19,545 nucleotides of DNA from the NCBI GenBank assembly GCA_938023905.1, contig CALJCO010000150.1:1-19545 (forward strand), in the 5' to 3' direction. The notes below the pieces were generated by a model. The model was not told the origin of the DNA. It ran no database searches and was given only the letters and a program-made list of their open reading frames with translations. The position numbers and the translations under genes are program-made. This DNA is from an uncultured Collinsella sp. (lineage in GTDB: Bacteria > Actinomycetota > Coriobacteriia > Coriobacteriales > Coriobacteriaceae). Numbering within the stretch: the first letter of the stretch is position 1; every line of letters begins with the position of its first letter. Shown here one piece after another: positions 6,450 through 14,044 of the stretch.

Positions 6450-6468
6450 TTAGGTTTTTCTAACTTAA
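6450..6468. promoter_or_regulatory. DtxR/IdeR-like iron box before feoB
   Basis: The 19-mer TTAGGTTTTTCTAACTTAA agrees at 15 of 19 positions with the actinobacterial IdeR/DtxR consensus TTAGGTTAGGCTAACCTAA as I recall it. It contains the inverted repeat AAGTTAG-6-CTAACTT (6447-6453 with 6460-6466). It lies 73 bases before the feoB start. Iron-bound DtxR-type repressor binding here would shut feoB off under iron sufficiency. Confidence 0.65.
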
Positions 6469-6495
6469 TGCTACAACTTTAAAGCACATTATCCA

Positions 6496-6521
6496 GCCTG
6501 CGCGGAGAAAGCAGCGCAGGC
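6496..6521 (+). other. Leader hairpin just upstream of the feoB ribosome binding site
   Basis: Bases 6496-6503 (GCCTGCGC) pair perfectly with 6514-6521 (GCGCAGGC) around a 10-base purine-rich loop. There is no T-run, so it is not a terminator. It may stabilise the feoB message or affect translation. Confidence 0.4.
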
Positions 6522-6541
6522 ACACAAGGAAGAAGGATTGA

Positions 6542-8869
6542 ATGGCGGACTCTCAGATCCATGTCGCGCTGGCGGGTAACCCCAACTGCGGCAAGACCAC
6601 GCTTTTCAACCTGATCACCGGCGCCAACGGCTACGTTGGCAACTGGCCCGGCGTCACGGTTGAGAAAAAGGAAGCCAAGCTCCTGAGCGACAAGAACGTT
6701 ACCATCACGGACCTCCCTGGCATCTACTCGCTTTCCCCCTACAGCCCCGAGGAGCAGTGCTCGCGCGATTACCTCATGAGCGGCGAGCCTGATGTCGTCG
6801 TCCAGGTGGTCGACGCTACCAACCTCGAGCGCAACCTGTACCTGGCGCTTCAGGTTATCGAGACCGGCCTGCCCGTGGTCGTTGCCCTCAACATGGCCGA
6901 CTTGGTCGAGAAGAACGGCGACAAGATCGACACGGACAAGCTCTCCAAGAAGCTCGGCTGCCCGGTCATGATGATCTCCGCTCTTAAGAACAAGGGCATC
7001 ACGGAGCTATTCGAGCAGGTCAAAAAGTCCGCTGCTTCCAAGGGCCAGGTGCCGGAGCACAAGTTCGATTCCTCCATTGAGGACGTTCTGGACCACATCG
7101 AGAACAATCTGCCGGCGAGCGTTCCCGCCAACAAGCGTCGCTACTACGCCGTCAAGCTGTTCGAGCGCGACGCGGACGCCTGCAAGCTCATCAACCTCAC
7201 CAAGGAGAAGGCCGCTCGCGTCGAGCAGCTGGTCGCCCAGTGCGAGCAGGATTGCGACGACGACGCCGAGTCCATCATCACCGGCGAGCGCTACGGCGTG
7301 ATCGCCCACATCATCGACGAGTGCCTCACCAAGGCTCCGGCCAAGATGAGCACCTCCGAGAAGATCGACCGTGTGGTTACCAACCGTATCTTGGGCCTGC
7401 CGATCTTTGTGGTCATCATGTTCTGCGTGTACTACATTGCCGTCTCTACCTTGGGCGGCACGGTGACCGACTTCACCAACGACCAGCTCTTTGGCACCGA
7501 CGGTTGGTATGTGCTCGGCCAGGGCCGCGACGCCTACGACGCAGCTGTCGAGGCTGCGGGTGACGCCGCCGACTCGGTCGACCCGGCACAGTACGGCCCC
7601 TATGTTCCGGGTATTACCACCGTGGTGCACGATGCCCTTGTGGCGGGCGGCACCGAGGACGGTGGCCTGGTCGATTCGCTGGTCTGTGACGGTATCGTCG
7701 GCGGTCTGGGCGCCATCTTCGGCTTCGTGCCGCAGATGTTCCTGCTGTTCGTGATGCTGTCTTTCTTGGAGGACTGCGGCTACATGGCCCGCGTCGCCTT
7801 CATCATGGACCGCGTGTTCCGCCGCTTTGGCCTGTCCGGCAAGTCCTTTATCCCCATGCTCGTGTCCTCGGGCTGCGGCGTCCCCGGCGTCATGGCCACC
7901 AAGACCATCGAGAACGAGAAGGACCGCCGCATGACGGTCATGACCACCACGTTTATTCCCTGTGGCGCCAAGCTGCCGATCATCGCTCTGCTCATGGGTT
8001 CCATCATCGGCGATTCTTCCACCACCGCCGCATGGATCAGCCCGCTGTTCTACTTCTTGGGCGTCTTTGCCGTCATCGCCTCGGGCCTCATGCTCAAGAA
8101 GACCAAGCTCTTCGCCGGTCGCCCGACGCCGTTCGTTATGGAGCTTCCCGCCTATCACTTCCCGGCAATCCGCTCTTGGGCGCTGCATGTATGGGAGCGC
8201 TGCTGGGCCTTTATCAAGAAGGCCGGCACGGTCATCTTCGCGTCCACCGTCGTGGTTTGGTTCCTCTCCAACTTTGGTAGCTACAACGGTTCCTTCGGCT
8301 TCCTGCCTGCGATGGACGGCATCCCCGAGGAGTTTATGGACTACTCCGTGCTCGCCATGCTGGGCAACCTGGTCGCCTGGATCTTCGCCCCGCTCGGCTT
8401 TAGCACCTGGCAGGCCACCGCGCTGACTGTCTCTGGACTTGTCGCCAAGGAGAACGTCGTCGCCACCGCCGGCTCGCTGCTGTCCGTTGCCGACGCCGCC
8501 GAGACCGACCCGAGCCTGTGGACCGCGTTCGCCGGCATGTTCCCGACTATGGGCGCTTGCGTTGCCTTTGGCGCCTTTAACCTGCTGTGCGCCCCGTGCT
8601 TTGCCGCCATGGGCACTATCCGCAACCAGATGGACTCCGGCAAGTGGACCGCGATTGCCATCGGCTACGAGTGCGCCTTTGCCTGGGTGATCGGCCTGTT
8701 CATCAACCAGTTCTACAACCTGCTTGTCCTTGGCCAGTTTGGTATTTGGACGGTTGTAGCCATCGTTCTGCTGGCTGCGATGCTCTTCCAGATCTTCCGT
8801 CCCATGCCCAAGCACGCTTGGACCGACGAGGACGAGACCAACACCGCTTCCGCTGCAGTTTCCGCTTAA
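6542..8869 (+). CDS. feoB: FeoB ferrous iron transporter
   Basis: FeoB is the inner-membrane ferrous iron transporter with an N-terminal G domain. The protein has 775 residues, like E. coli FeoB (773). The G1 motif GNPNCGKTT lies at residues 12-20, switch I contains GNWPGVTVEKKE, G3 is DLPGIYSLSPYSPEE, and G4 is NMAD. A helical spacer domain follows. The membrane part has two Gate regions, including SSGCGVPGVMATKTIE and PCGAKLPIIALLMG with the conserved cysteines. An acidic, Ala-rich periplasmic-type insertion lies between the first and second membrane segments. The ATG at 6542 follows GGAAGAAGGA. The upstream iron box suggests induction on iron limitation. A terminator follows directly. Confidence 0.97.
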   Translation: MADSQIHVALAGNPNCGKTTLFNLITGANGYVGNWPGVTVEKKEAKLLSDKNVTITDLPGIYSLSPYSPEEQCSRDYLMSGEPDVVVQVVDATNLERNLYLALQVIETGLPVVVALNMADLVEKNGDKIDTDKLSKKLGCPVMMISALKNKGITELFEQVKKSAASKGQVPEHKFDSSIEDVLDHIENNLPASVPANKRRYYAVKLFERDADACKLINLTKEKAARVEQLVAQCEQDCDDDAESIITGERYGVIAHIIDECLTKAPAKMSTSEKIDRVVTNRILGLPIFVVIMFCVYYIAVSTLGGTVTDFTNDQLFGTDGWYVLGQGRDAYDAAVEAAGDAADSVDPAQYGPYVPGITTVVHDALVAGGTEDGGLVDSLVCDGIVGGLGAIFGFVPQMFLLFVMLSFLEDCGYMARVAFIMDRVFRRFGLSGKSFIPMLVSSGCGVPGVMATKTIENEKDRRMTVMTTTFIPCGAKLPIIALLMGSIIGDSSTTAAWISPLFYFLGVFAVIASGLMLKKTKLFAGRPTPFVMELPAYHFPAIRSWALHVWERCWAFIKKAGTVIFASTVVVWFLSNFGSYNGSFGFLPAMDGIPEEFMDYSVLAMLGNLVAWIFAPLGFSTWQATALTVSGLVAKENVVATAGSLLSVADAAETDPSLWTAFAGMFPTMGACVAFGAFNLLCAPCFAAMGTIRNQMDSGKWTAIAIGYECAFAWVIGLFINQFYNLLVLGQFGIWTVVAIVLLAAMLFQIFRPMPKHAWTDEDETNTASAAVSA

Positions 8870-8898
8870 GTCCGAATAAGGATCAGCCCCTTTCCACG

Positions 8899-8931
8899 AG
8901 CCCGGGTGTCCCAGCGACACTCGGGCTTTTT
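8899..8931 (+). terminator. Rho-independent terminator after feoB
   Basis: A 12-bp GC-rich stem (8899-8910 with 8916-8927, one G-U pair) with a 5-base loop, followed by T5 (8927-8931), 29 bases after the feoB stop. Confidence 0.88.
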
Positions 8932-8977
8932 GGTGAGGGAGATGTGGCGTTTCCGCAGATAAAACCGACCAAAATAA

Positions 8978-8998
8978 ACCTGTCCCTTTTTGGCAGGT
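8978..8998 (+). other. Small hairpin upstream of the FeoB-associated gene
   Basis: ACCTGTC (8978-8984) pairs with GGCAGGT (8992-8998), with one G-U pair and a 7-base loop. It precedes TAAAGT (a possible -10) and an exact GTGGTTAACT (9021-9030) that is shared with the feoA upstream region. It may be part of a promoter or a dispersed intergenic repeat. Confidence 0.3.
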
Positions 8999-9044
8999 GG
9001 AGAATGGGGTAAAGTAAGTGGTGGTTAACTAGAGGAGGCTTGCT

Positions 9045-9245
9045 ATGGCACCTATCGATATTGTTGTACTGGCTGTTATCGGCATTGCGTTTGTCGCCGT
9101 GTGCGTGCGCATTTATCGCAAGGGCACCTGCGCCGACTGCGCTCAGGGCGGCGTTTGCACGGGACATTGTTCCAACAAAAAAACCTGCGCCGCACTTAAG
9201 GGCGTGGACAAAATTGCCGAAGACTTGGGCCGCGGTATCAAGTAA
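9045..9245 (+). CDS. FeoB-associated Cys-rich membrane protein
   Basis: A 66-residue protein with one N-terminal membrane segment (about residues 4-24, hydrophobic from IDIVVLAVIGIAFVAV). A short basic stretch and a cysteine cluster follow (CADC, VCTGHC, TC), then a charged C-terminus. Size, layout and position fit the FeoB-associated Cys-rich membrane protein family found beside feoB in many anaerobes. Its exact role is unknown; the cysteines could hold Fe(II) or sense redox state. The ATG follows AGAGGAGG at good spacing. A terminator after feoB and its own upstream region suggest separate transcription. Confidence 0.82.
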   Translation: MAPIDIVVLAVIGIAFVAVCVRIYRKGTCADCAQGGVCTGHCSNKKTCAALKGVDKIAEDLGRGIK

Positions 9246-9257
9246 GGTCCGTCATCC

Positions 9258-9291
9258 AAGCGCCTCGCGAGCATCCGTTTGCGGGGCGCTT
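9258..9291 (+). terminator. Probable terminator after the FeoB-associated gene
   Basis: AAGCGCCTCGC (9258-9268) pairs with GCGGGGCGCTT (9281-9291) in an 11-bp stem with one G-U pair. The T-run is poor (TTGCACATTT), so strength is uncertain. It ends the iron block before the pectin locus. Confidence 0.6.
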
Positions 9292-9388
9292 TGCACATTT
9301 GGCGGCGAGCGCGGCGAGTTGAAGAGTGATTTTGGGGTATCGTTACCTGTACTGTTAATTGGCAACTTATCTATAACGGAGTAACCCC

Positions 9389-10468
9389 ATGAGCGCTCGC
9401 GTAACCATGAAGGACATTGCCGCCGAGCTTGGCGTTTCCATCAATACCGTGCACAAGGCCCTGACGGGTAAGGCCGGCGTGAGCGAATCCGTGCGCTCCA
9501 AGGTGAATGCCAAGGCCGAGGCCATGGGCTACCATCGCAACACAAGTGCCTCGAGCCTGCGCCGCAAGGATATCAACCTGGTGTTTTGCCTGCCCCGCGC
9601 ATCGCGCGAGGGGGCGTACTTTTTCCGTTACCTTTGGGAAGGCTGCAACCGCTTTGAGCAGGAGGTCATCGATCAGGGCATTACGGTTGAGCGCGTAGAA
9701 TTTGGCGTGGGCGGCTACGCCGATGCGCTCGAGCAGATTGATGAGCGTCTGCAGGTAGGCGAGAAGATCGATGGTCTGCTTGCCTATGTTCCGGGCGATG
9801 ACCGCGCGACCGAGCTCTTGAGGCAGATTGCCGAGGCGGGCGTGACAATCGAGCTCGTAGACGGCGACCGCCCGCACCTCGATCGCCTGGGTGCCAGTCT
9901 GGCGGACTATTCCGCGGCGGGCAGTCTTATGGCAGAGCAGGCGGCAAATCTGGTCCACGCTTCTGGGGCTGACGCCCGCGTGCTCCTGTTGGCGGGCGAC
10001 CCCTATACCGATTCACACTACCTGACCGCCCGCGCCTTTCATAATTACCTGCGCGAACACGATATTCCATGGCAGGTTGAGGACCTTGCCGGCGCCCATG
10101 CGCAAGTCAAACAGCTCGAGCGCGAGCTTGAGCAGCGCTTGAGTACGCCGGATGCTCCCGAGCTCATCTGTAGCGTTTTTGCCGTTGGTTCCGAGGTGGT
10201 CGCCGACGCGCTTGTTTCAAGCGGCAAGGCCGGCAAGGTCATGGTAATCGGCAACGACCTGTTCCCCGAGAGCGCCTTGGCCTTGCGCCGTGGCATCTTT
10301 ACCAATATTGTCTATAAGGACCCGGTGAGCCTGGCCTACCGTGGCGCCAAGACCTTGGGCGAGTATCTGCTGTGGGGTAAAACTCCGGCGGAGCCCGTGC
10401 AGAAGGGTGCTGTGGAGATGGTGTTTGCCAGCAACGTCGACCGCTACTGCGAGCTTGCGGGAATTTAG
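9389..10468 (+). CDS. LacI-family transcriptional regulator, candidate galacturonate regulator
   Basis: A 359-residue regulator. The N-terminal LacI HTH covers about residues 5-30 (TMKDIAAELGVSINTVHKAL), and the hinge region follows (YHRNTSASSLRR). The rest is a periplasmic-sugar-binding-protein-like effector domain. The recognition helix is slightly unusual, with NTVHKAL where most LacI proteins have TVSRxL. The ATG follows ACGGAG. It stands directly before uxaC, on the same strand, separated by a terminator. Palindromes GTGAACGTTCAC with the central CG typical of LacI operators flank the uxaC and transporter promoters. It is therefore the best candidate to repress them, with galacturonate, tagaturonate or an oligogalacturonide as possible inducer. 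I saw no such operator before this gene itself. Confidence 0.9.
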   Translation: MSARVTMKDIAAELGVSINTVHKALTGKAGVSESVRSKVNAKAEAMGYHRNTSASSLRRKDINLVFCLPRASREGAYFFRYLWEGCNRFEQEVIDQGITVERVEFGVGGYADALEQIDERLQVGEKIDGLLAYVPGDDRATELLRQIAEAGVTIELVDGDRPHLDRLGASLADYSAAGSLMAEQAANLVHASGADARVLLLAGDPYTDSHYLTARAFHNYLREHDIPWQVEDLAGAHAQVKQLERELEQRLSTPDAPELICSVFAVGSEVVADALVSSGKAGKVMVIGNDLFPESALALRRGIFTNIVYKDPVSLAYRGAKTLGEYLLWGKTPAEPVQKGAVEMVFASNVDRYCELAGI

Positions 10469-10496
10469 CCGTTTAGTCAGGTACCCCCTCTTGCGA

Positions 10497-10689
10497 CGTG
10501 CATTTTTTGGAGTATTCAGCAATGGCGTGTCCCGAAAGAGGTTAGGACGACTGTTTTAAGTGCCCCCGATGGCGTAATTCGCCATCGGGGGCATTTATTT
10601 ATGCCGATTGGGCGCAATATGAGCATCAGATAGGGCTTCGAAGACGGTGCGCGGTGCGCTCCGATGCTGAATACTCCCAAAAATGCACG
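10497..10689. repeat. 193-bp unit with 25-bp terminal inverted repeats
   Basis: Arms 10497-10521 and 10665-10689 are inverted complements at 24 of 25 positions. They enclose a strong terminator (10561-10593) and about 70 bases without a reading frame I can support. The size and ends resemble a MITE-like element; no clear target-site duplication was found. The design repeats that of the unit at 3-127, though the arm sequences differ. The rest of the region between lacI and uxaC holds only the control module described separately. Confidence 0.6.
10561..10599 (+). terminator. Strong Rho-independent terminator downstream of lacI
   Basis: A perfect 14-bp stem (10561-10574 with 10580-10593) with the loop TAATT, followed by TTTATTT-like bases. 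It lies 92 bases after the regulator's stop and isolates it from uxaC. Confidence 0.85.
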
Positions 10690-10780
10690 GCGGAACATGA
10701 CCCACCTGGCCAAAGCGCTCAAGTTCGGTATTCGGGGACGCCTGCCAATTCGCAATACATACAAGTCACGGCTCCAGTAA

Positions 10781-10808
10781 CCGTTGAACGGGCAAAATCG
10801 ACCGTTCA
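10781..10808 (+). promoter_or_regulatory. Conserved 28-nt control block, uxaC copy
   Basis: Matches 15730-15757 before the transporter gene at 24 of 28 positions. It includes TGAACGG (10785-10791) and CCGTTCA (10802-10808), an inverted repeat with a 10-base spacer built from the same half-site as the operators. It starts 43 bases before the first operator core (42 at the transporter). Probably a second regulator site or a spread operator. Confidence 0.55.
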
Positions 10809-10821
10809 CCCCATGGTGGTT

Positions 10822-10837
10822 AGGTGAACGTTCACCT
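10822..10837. promoter_or_regulatory. LacI-type operator O1 at uxaC
   Basis: AGGTGAACGTTCACCT is a perfect 16-bp palindrome with central CG, the usual form of LacI-family operators. It overlaps the predicted -35 box (TTCACC). The same core occurs at 10862-10873 and 15772-15783. Confidence 0.8.
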
Positions 10838-10860
10838 TTTAAGTCGCAATGAATTAGTAT
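10831..10860 (+). promoter_or_regulatory. Predicted uxaC promoter
   Basis: TTCACC (10831-10836) and TAGTAT (10855-10860) are separated by 18 bases. The two operators cover the -35 and the expected start site, an arrangement suited to repression. Confidence 0.5.
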
Positions 10861-10875
10861 AGTGAACGTTCACCT
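10861..10875. promoter_or_regulatory. LacI-type operator O2 at uxaC
   Basis: A second copy of the 12-bp core GTGAACGTTCAC (10862-10873), with centre 38 bases after the centre of O1, directly downstream of the -10. Confidence 0.78.
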
Positions 10876-10927
10876 AGAGGATAACGAGCGCATCGTGCGC
10901 CCGCTCCGCCAACAAAGGGGTTGTTTG

Positions 10928-12355
10928 ATGAAAAACTTCATGGACGATCAGGATTTCCTGCTGAGCACCAAAACCGGTGAGGAGCTGTTCCACAACTTTG
11001 CCGAGGGCATGCCCATCGTTGACTACCACTGCCACATTTCTCCCAAGGAGATCTGGGACGACAAGCGTTTTGAGAACATCACCGAGGTTTGGCTGGGCGG
11101 TGACCACTACAAGTGGCGCCTGATGCGTGCCAACGGCGTCGACGAGCGCTTCATTACCGGCGATGCCCCTGCTCGCGAGAAGTTCCAGAAGTGGGCCGAG
11201 ACCCTGGGCCGTTGCGTGGGCAACCCCGTCTTTGAGTGGAGCCACCTGGAGCTTAAGCGTTACTTTGGCTACGAGGGCGTCCTGAACGGCAAAACCGCTC
11301 AGGAGGTCTGGGACCTTGCCAACGCCAAGCTCGCTGAGGCCAGCTTTACTTGCCGCAACCTCATCAAGCAGTCCAACGTCCGCATGATCTGCACTACCGA
11401 CGACCCCGCCGACAGCTTTGAGTGGCACAAGAAGATTGCCGCCGACGACAGTTTTGACGTTCAGGTCGTTCCCGCCATGCGCCCCGATGCCGCCCTGCGC
11501 ATCGAGCGTGGCCAGGAGTTCGCCGACTACTGCAAGCATCTCTCCGAGGTTGCTGGCGTTGAGATCAGCGACTTCGAGGGCATGAAGGCCGCCATCTCCA
11601 AGCGCTACGAGGTCGCCCACGAGCTGGGCTGCCGCGCTTCCGACCACGCGCTCGACTACGTTATGTACGTTCCGGCTACCGCCGACGAGATCGAGACTAT
11701 CTTTGCCAAGGGCCTTGCCGCCGAGCCGCTTACCGAGGACGAGGTCCTCAAGTACAAGACGGCCTTTATGCAGTTCGTCGCCGGCGAGTATGTCCGCCTT
11801 GGCTGGGCCATGCAGCTGCACTTTGGCTGCAAGCGTGACAACAACCGCGCTATGTTCGCCAAGCTCGGTCCCGACACCGGCTACGACTGCATCTCCAACT
11901 ACACGCCGTCCGACCAGCTGGCCGATTTCCTCAACTCCATCCAGGAGTCCACGGGTCTGCCCAAGACCATCCTGTACAGCCTGAACCCCATCGACAACAC
12001 CATGATCGATACCGTGATGGGCTGCTTCCAGGAGGCTCCGACCGCCGGCAAGATCCAGAACGGCTCTGCCTGGTGGTTCAACGACAACGAGATCGGTATG
12101 CGCGAGCAGCTTACGGCTCTGGCTAACGAGGGCGTGCTGGGCAACTTTGTGGGCATGCTTACCGATTCCCGCTCCTTCCTGTCCTACCCGCGTCACGAGT
12201 ACTTCCGTCGCGTGCTGTGCGGCGTGATCGGCGAGTGGGTCGAGCAGGGCAAGTATCCGGCCGACATGGAGCTGCTGGGAGCCATCGTGCGCGACATTAG
12301 CTACAACAACGCGGTCCGCTACTTTGGCTTTGACCTGGATACCGTCGAGGCCTAA
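10928..12355 (+). CDS. uxaC: Glucuronate/galacturonate isomerase
   Basis: Uronate isomerase (EC 5.3.1.12) converts D-galacturonate to D-tagaturonate, or D-glucuronate to D-fructuronate. At 475 residues it matches UxaC length (about 470). The N-terminal metal-site region reads DYHCHISPKEIWDDKRF; further family features are the central MQLHFGCKRDNN and LTDSRSFLSYPRHEYFRR near the C-terminus. I chose the ATG at 10928, after AAAGGGG, rather than an in-frame ATG at 10862 that lies within operator O2. It is the first gene of uxaC-uxaB-uxaA. With tagaturonate reductase and altronate dehydratase beside it, galacturonate is the likely substrate. Expected to be repressed through O1/O2 until inducer is present. 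Confidence 0.96.
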   Translation: MKNFMDDQDFLLSTKTGEELFHNFAEGMPIVDYHCHISPKEIWDDKRFENITEVWLGGDHYKWRLMRANGVDERFITGDAPAREKFQKWAETLGRCVGNPVFEWSHLELKRYFGYEGVLNGKTAQEVWDLANAKLAEASFTCRNLIKQSNVRMICTTDDPADSFEWHKKIAADDSFDVQVVPAMRPDAALRIERGQEFADYCKHLSEVAGVEISDFEGMKAAISKRYEVAHELGCRASDHALDYVMYVPATADEIETIFAKGLAAEPLTEDEVLKYKTAFMQFVAGEYVRLGWAMQLHFGCKRDNNRAMFAKLGPDTGYDCISNYTPSDQLADFLNSIQESTGLPKTILYSLNPIDNTMIDTVMGCFQEAPTAGKIQNGSAWWFNDNEIGMREQLTALANEGVLGNFVGMLTDSRSFLSYPRHEYFRRVLCGVIGEWVEQGKYPADMELLGAIVRDISYNNAVRYFGFDLDTVEA

Positions 12356-12380
12356 ACCCGCATCGAATCACACCGAACTC

Positions 12381-12414
12381 GGGAGCGCCGTTGCCACACG
12401 CGGCGCCCCCGTTT
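12381..12414 (+). terminator. Weak hairpin between uxaC and uxaB
   Basis: GGGAGCGCCG (12381-12390) pairs with CGGCGCCCCC (12401-12410), with one mismatch, followed by GTTTT. It is probably an attenuating or message-stabilising hairpin within the operon, not a full stop. Confidence 0.4.
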
Positions 12415-12451
12415 TGCCTGCACGCTAACAGCAATCTAAGGAGAGACATCG

Positions 12452-13966
12452 ATGGAGAACATCAGCTACGAGACGCTCGAGAAGATCGGCTACAAGGGCT
12501 ACCTGCTGCCCAAGGACGCGCCCGAGAAGGTTCTGCAGTTTGGCGAGGGCAATTTCCTGCGCGCCTTCGTCGACCGCTTCTTTGACATGGGCAACGAGGT
12601 AACCGGCTGGAACGGCAAGGTTGTCATGGTCCAGCCCATCAGCGGTGCCTTTGGCTTTGCCGACGGCATTAACGCTCAGGATGACCTGTACACCGTGCTG
12701 GTGCGCGGCAAGGAGAGCGGCAACACGGTCGACGAGTCCCGTGTGATCAGCGCCTGCAGCCGCTGCCTCAATCCGTATCGCGAGGACGACTACCGCGCCA
12801 TGATGGAGGTCGCCGTCTCCGACGATTTGGAGATTATCGTCTCCAACACCACCGAGGCCGGTATCGCCTACGATCCGTCCTGCAAGGCCGACGACATGCC
12901 GCCCGCGAGCTTCCCCGCCAAGCTTGCCCAGGTGCTCCACACCCGCTGGGCCGCCGGCAAGCCGGGCGTCATCGTGCTCGCCTGTGAGCTCATCGATCAC
13001 AACGGCGAGGAGCTGCTGCGCATCATGAACCAGTACGTGAGCGACTGGGGCTGGGAGGACGAGTTTGCGCAGTGGATGGCCAACGACTGCACCGTCTGCA
13101 CCACGCTCGTCGACACTATCGTCCCCGGCCGTATCCGCGACCCCAAGGAGGCCGCTGCCGTGGCCGAGCGCCTGGGCTACGAGGATCCCTTCCTGGCCGT
13201 GCGCGAGCCCTTCCAGATGTGGGGTATCCAGGGCGATGAGTCGCTCAAGGAGCGTCTGCCCTTCGTGAAGGCCGGCCTGCCGGGCGTCTTTGTGACCCCC
13301 GATGTCACCCCGTACAAGAAGCGCAAGGTCCGCATCCTCAACGGCGCCCACACTGCCTTTGTTCCGGGTTCCTGGGTTGCCGGCTTTGACATCGTGCGCG
13401 ATTGCATGCATGACGAGACCGTTCGCGGCTTCATGAACACCATGCTCTACGACGAGGTCATCCCGACGCTTGCCGCCGATCTTGATGTCGAGGACTGCAA
13501 GGCCTTTGCCGCCGCCGTCGAGAACCGCTTCGACAACCCGTTTATCGACCACGCGCTGCTCTCCATTTGCCTCAACTCAACCGCCAAATGGCGTGCTCGC
13601 GACCTGCCCACGCTCAAGGACTATGTTGCCGAGACCGGCAACCTGCCCAAGTGCCTGGCGACGAGCCTCGCTACGCTCATTGCCTTCTATACGCAGGAGC
13701 TCGTTGCTCGCGAGGGCGATGGCCTGCACCTGCGCCGCGCCGACGGCACCGAGTACACCGCTCAGGACGATGCCTTCGTGCTCGATTTCTACGCCGCCCA
13801 CGCCGGTGCAGACGATGTCGAGCTGGTGCACGACGTGCTCAGCAACGAGCAGATGTGGGGCGAGGACCTTACGCAGATCGCCGGCCTTGAGGAGTTTGTC
13901 GTCAACGCGCTTGCCGTTGTGCGCGCCGAGGGCGCCAAGCAGGCATTTGCCAACGCCCAGGCCTAA
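12452..13966 (+). CDS. uxaB: Tagaturonate reductase (altronate oxidoreductase)
   Basis: An NAD-dependent enzyme (EC 1.1.1.58) of the long-chain mannitol dehydrogenase family that reduces D-tagaturonate to D-altronate. It has 504 residues. The N-terminal Rossmann region begins VLQFGEGNFLRAFVDRFFDM (residues 27-46), with the glycine-rich nucleotide loop. The C-terminal catalytic motif K-x4-N-x2-H is present as KVRILNGAH with Lys292, Asn297 and His300. Close relatives are fructuronate reductase UxuB and mannitol dehydrogenases; the placement between uxaC and uxaA supports UxaB. The ATG follows AAGGAG. It lies 96 bases after uxaC with only a weak hairpin between, so co-transcription is likely. 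Confidence 0.94.
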   Translation: MENISYETLEKIGYKGYLLPKDAPEKVLQFGEGNFLRAFVDRFFDMGNEVTGWNGKVVMVQPISGAFGFADGINAQDDLYTVLVRGKESGNTVDESRVISACSRCLNPYREDDYRAMMEVAVSDDLEIIVSNTTEAGIAYDPSCKADDMPPASFPAKLAQVLHTRWAAGKPGVIVLACELIDHNGEELLRIMNQYVSDWGWEDEFAQWMANDCTVCTTLVDTIVPGRIRDPKEAAAVAERLGYEDPFLAVREPFQMWGIQGDESLKERLPFVKAGLPGVFVTPDVTPYKKRKVRILNGAHTAFVPGSWVAGFDIVRDCMHDETVRGFMNTMLYDEVIPTLAADLDVEDCKAFAAAVENRFDNPFIDHALLSICLNSTAKWRARDLPTLKDYVAETGNLPKCLATSLATLIAFYTQELVAREGDGLHLRRADGTEYTAQDDAFVLDFYAAHAGADDVELVHDVLSNEQMWGEDLTQIAGLEEFVVNALAVVRAEGAKQAFANAQA

Positions 13967-13976
13967 ATCCTTCTGT

Positions 13977-14002
13977 GCGCCCGCCGGGCAACTGGCGGGC
14001 GC
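13977..14002 (+). other. Intercistronic hairpin between uxaB and uxaA
   Basis: GCGCCCGCC (13977-13985) pairs perfectly with GGCGGGCGC (13994-14002) around an 8-base loop. No T-run follows, so it may protect the upstream message or act as a processing site rather than end transcription. Confidence 0.45.
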
Positions 14003-14044
14003 CCGCTGACTTCTGCTCAACCTGTAGGGTTAGGACTCTTTGTA

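Noticed and set aside
7007..8920. 637-residue open frame on the minus strand opposite feoB
   Set aside because: Shadow frame with biased composition rich in Gly, His, Asp and Arg; feoB on the plus strand is unambiguous.
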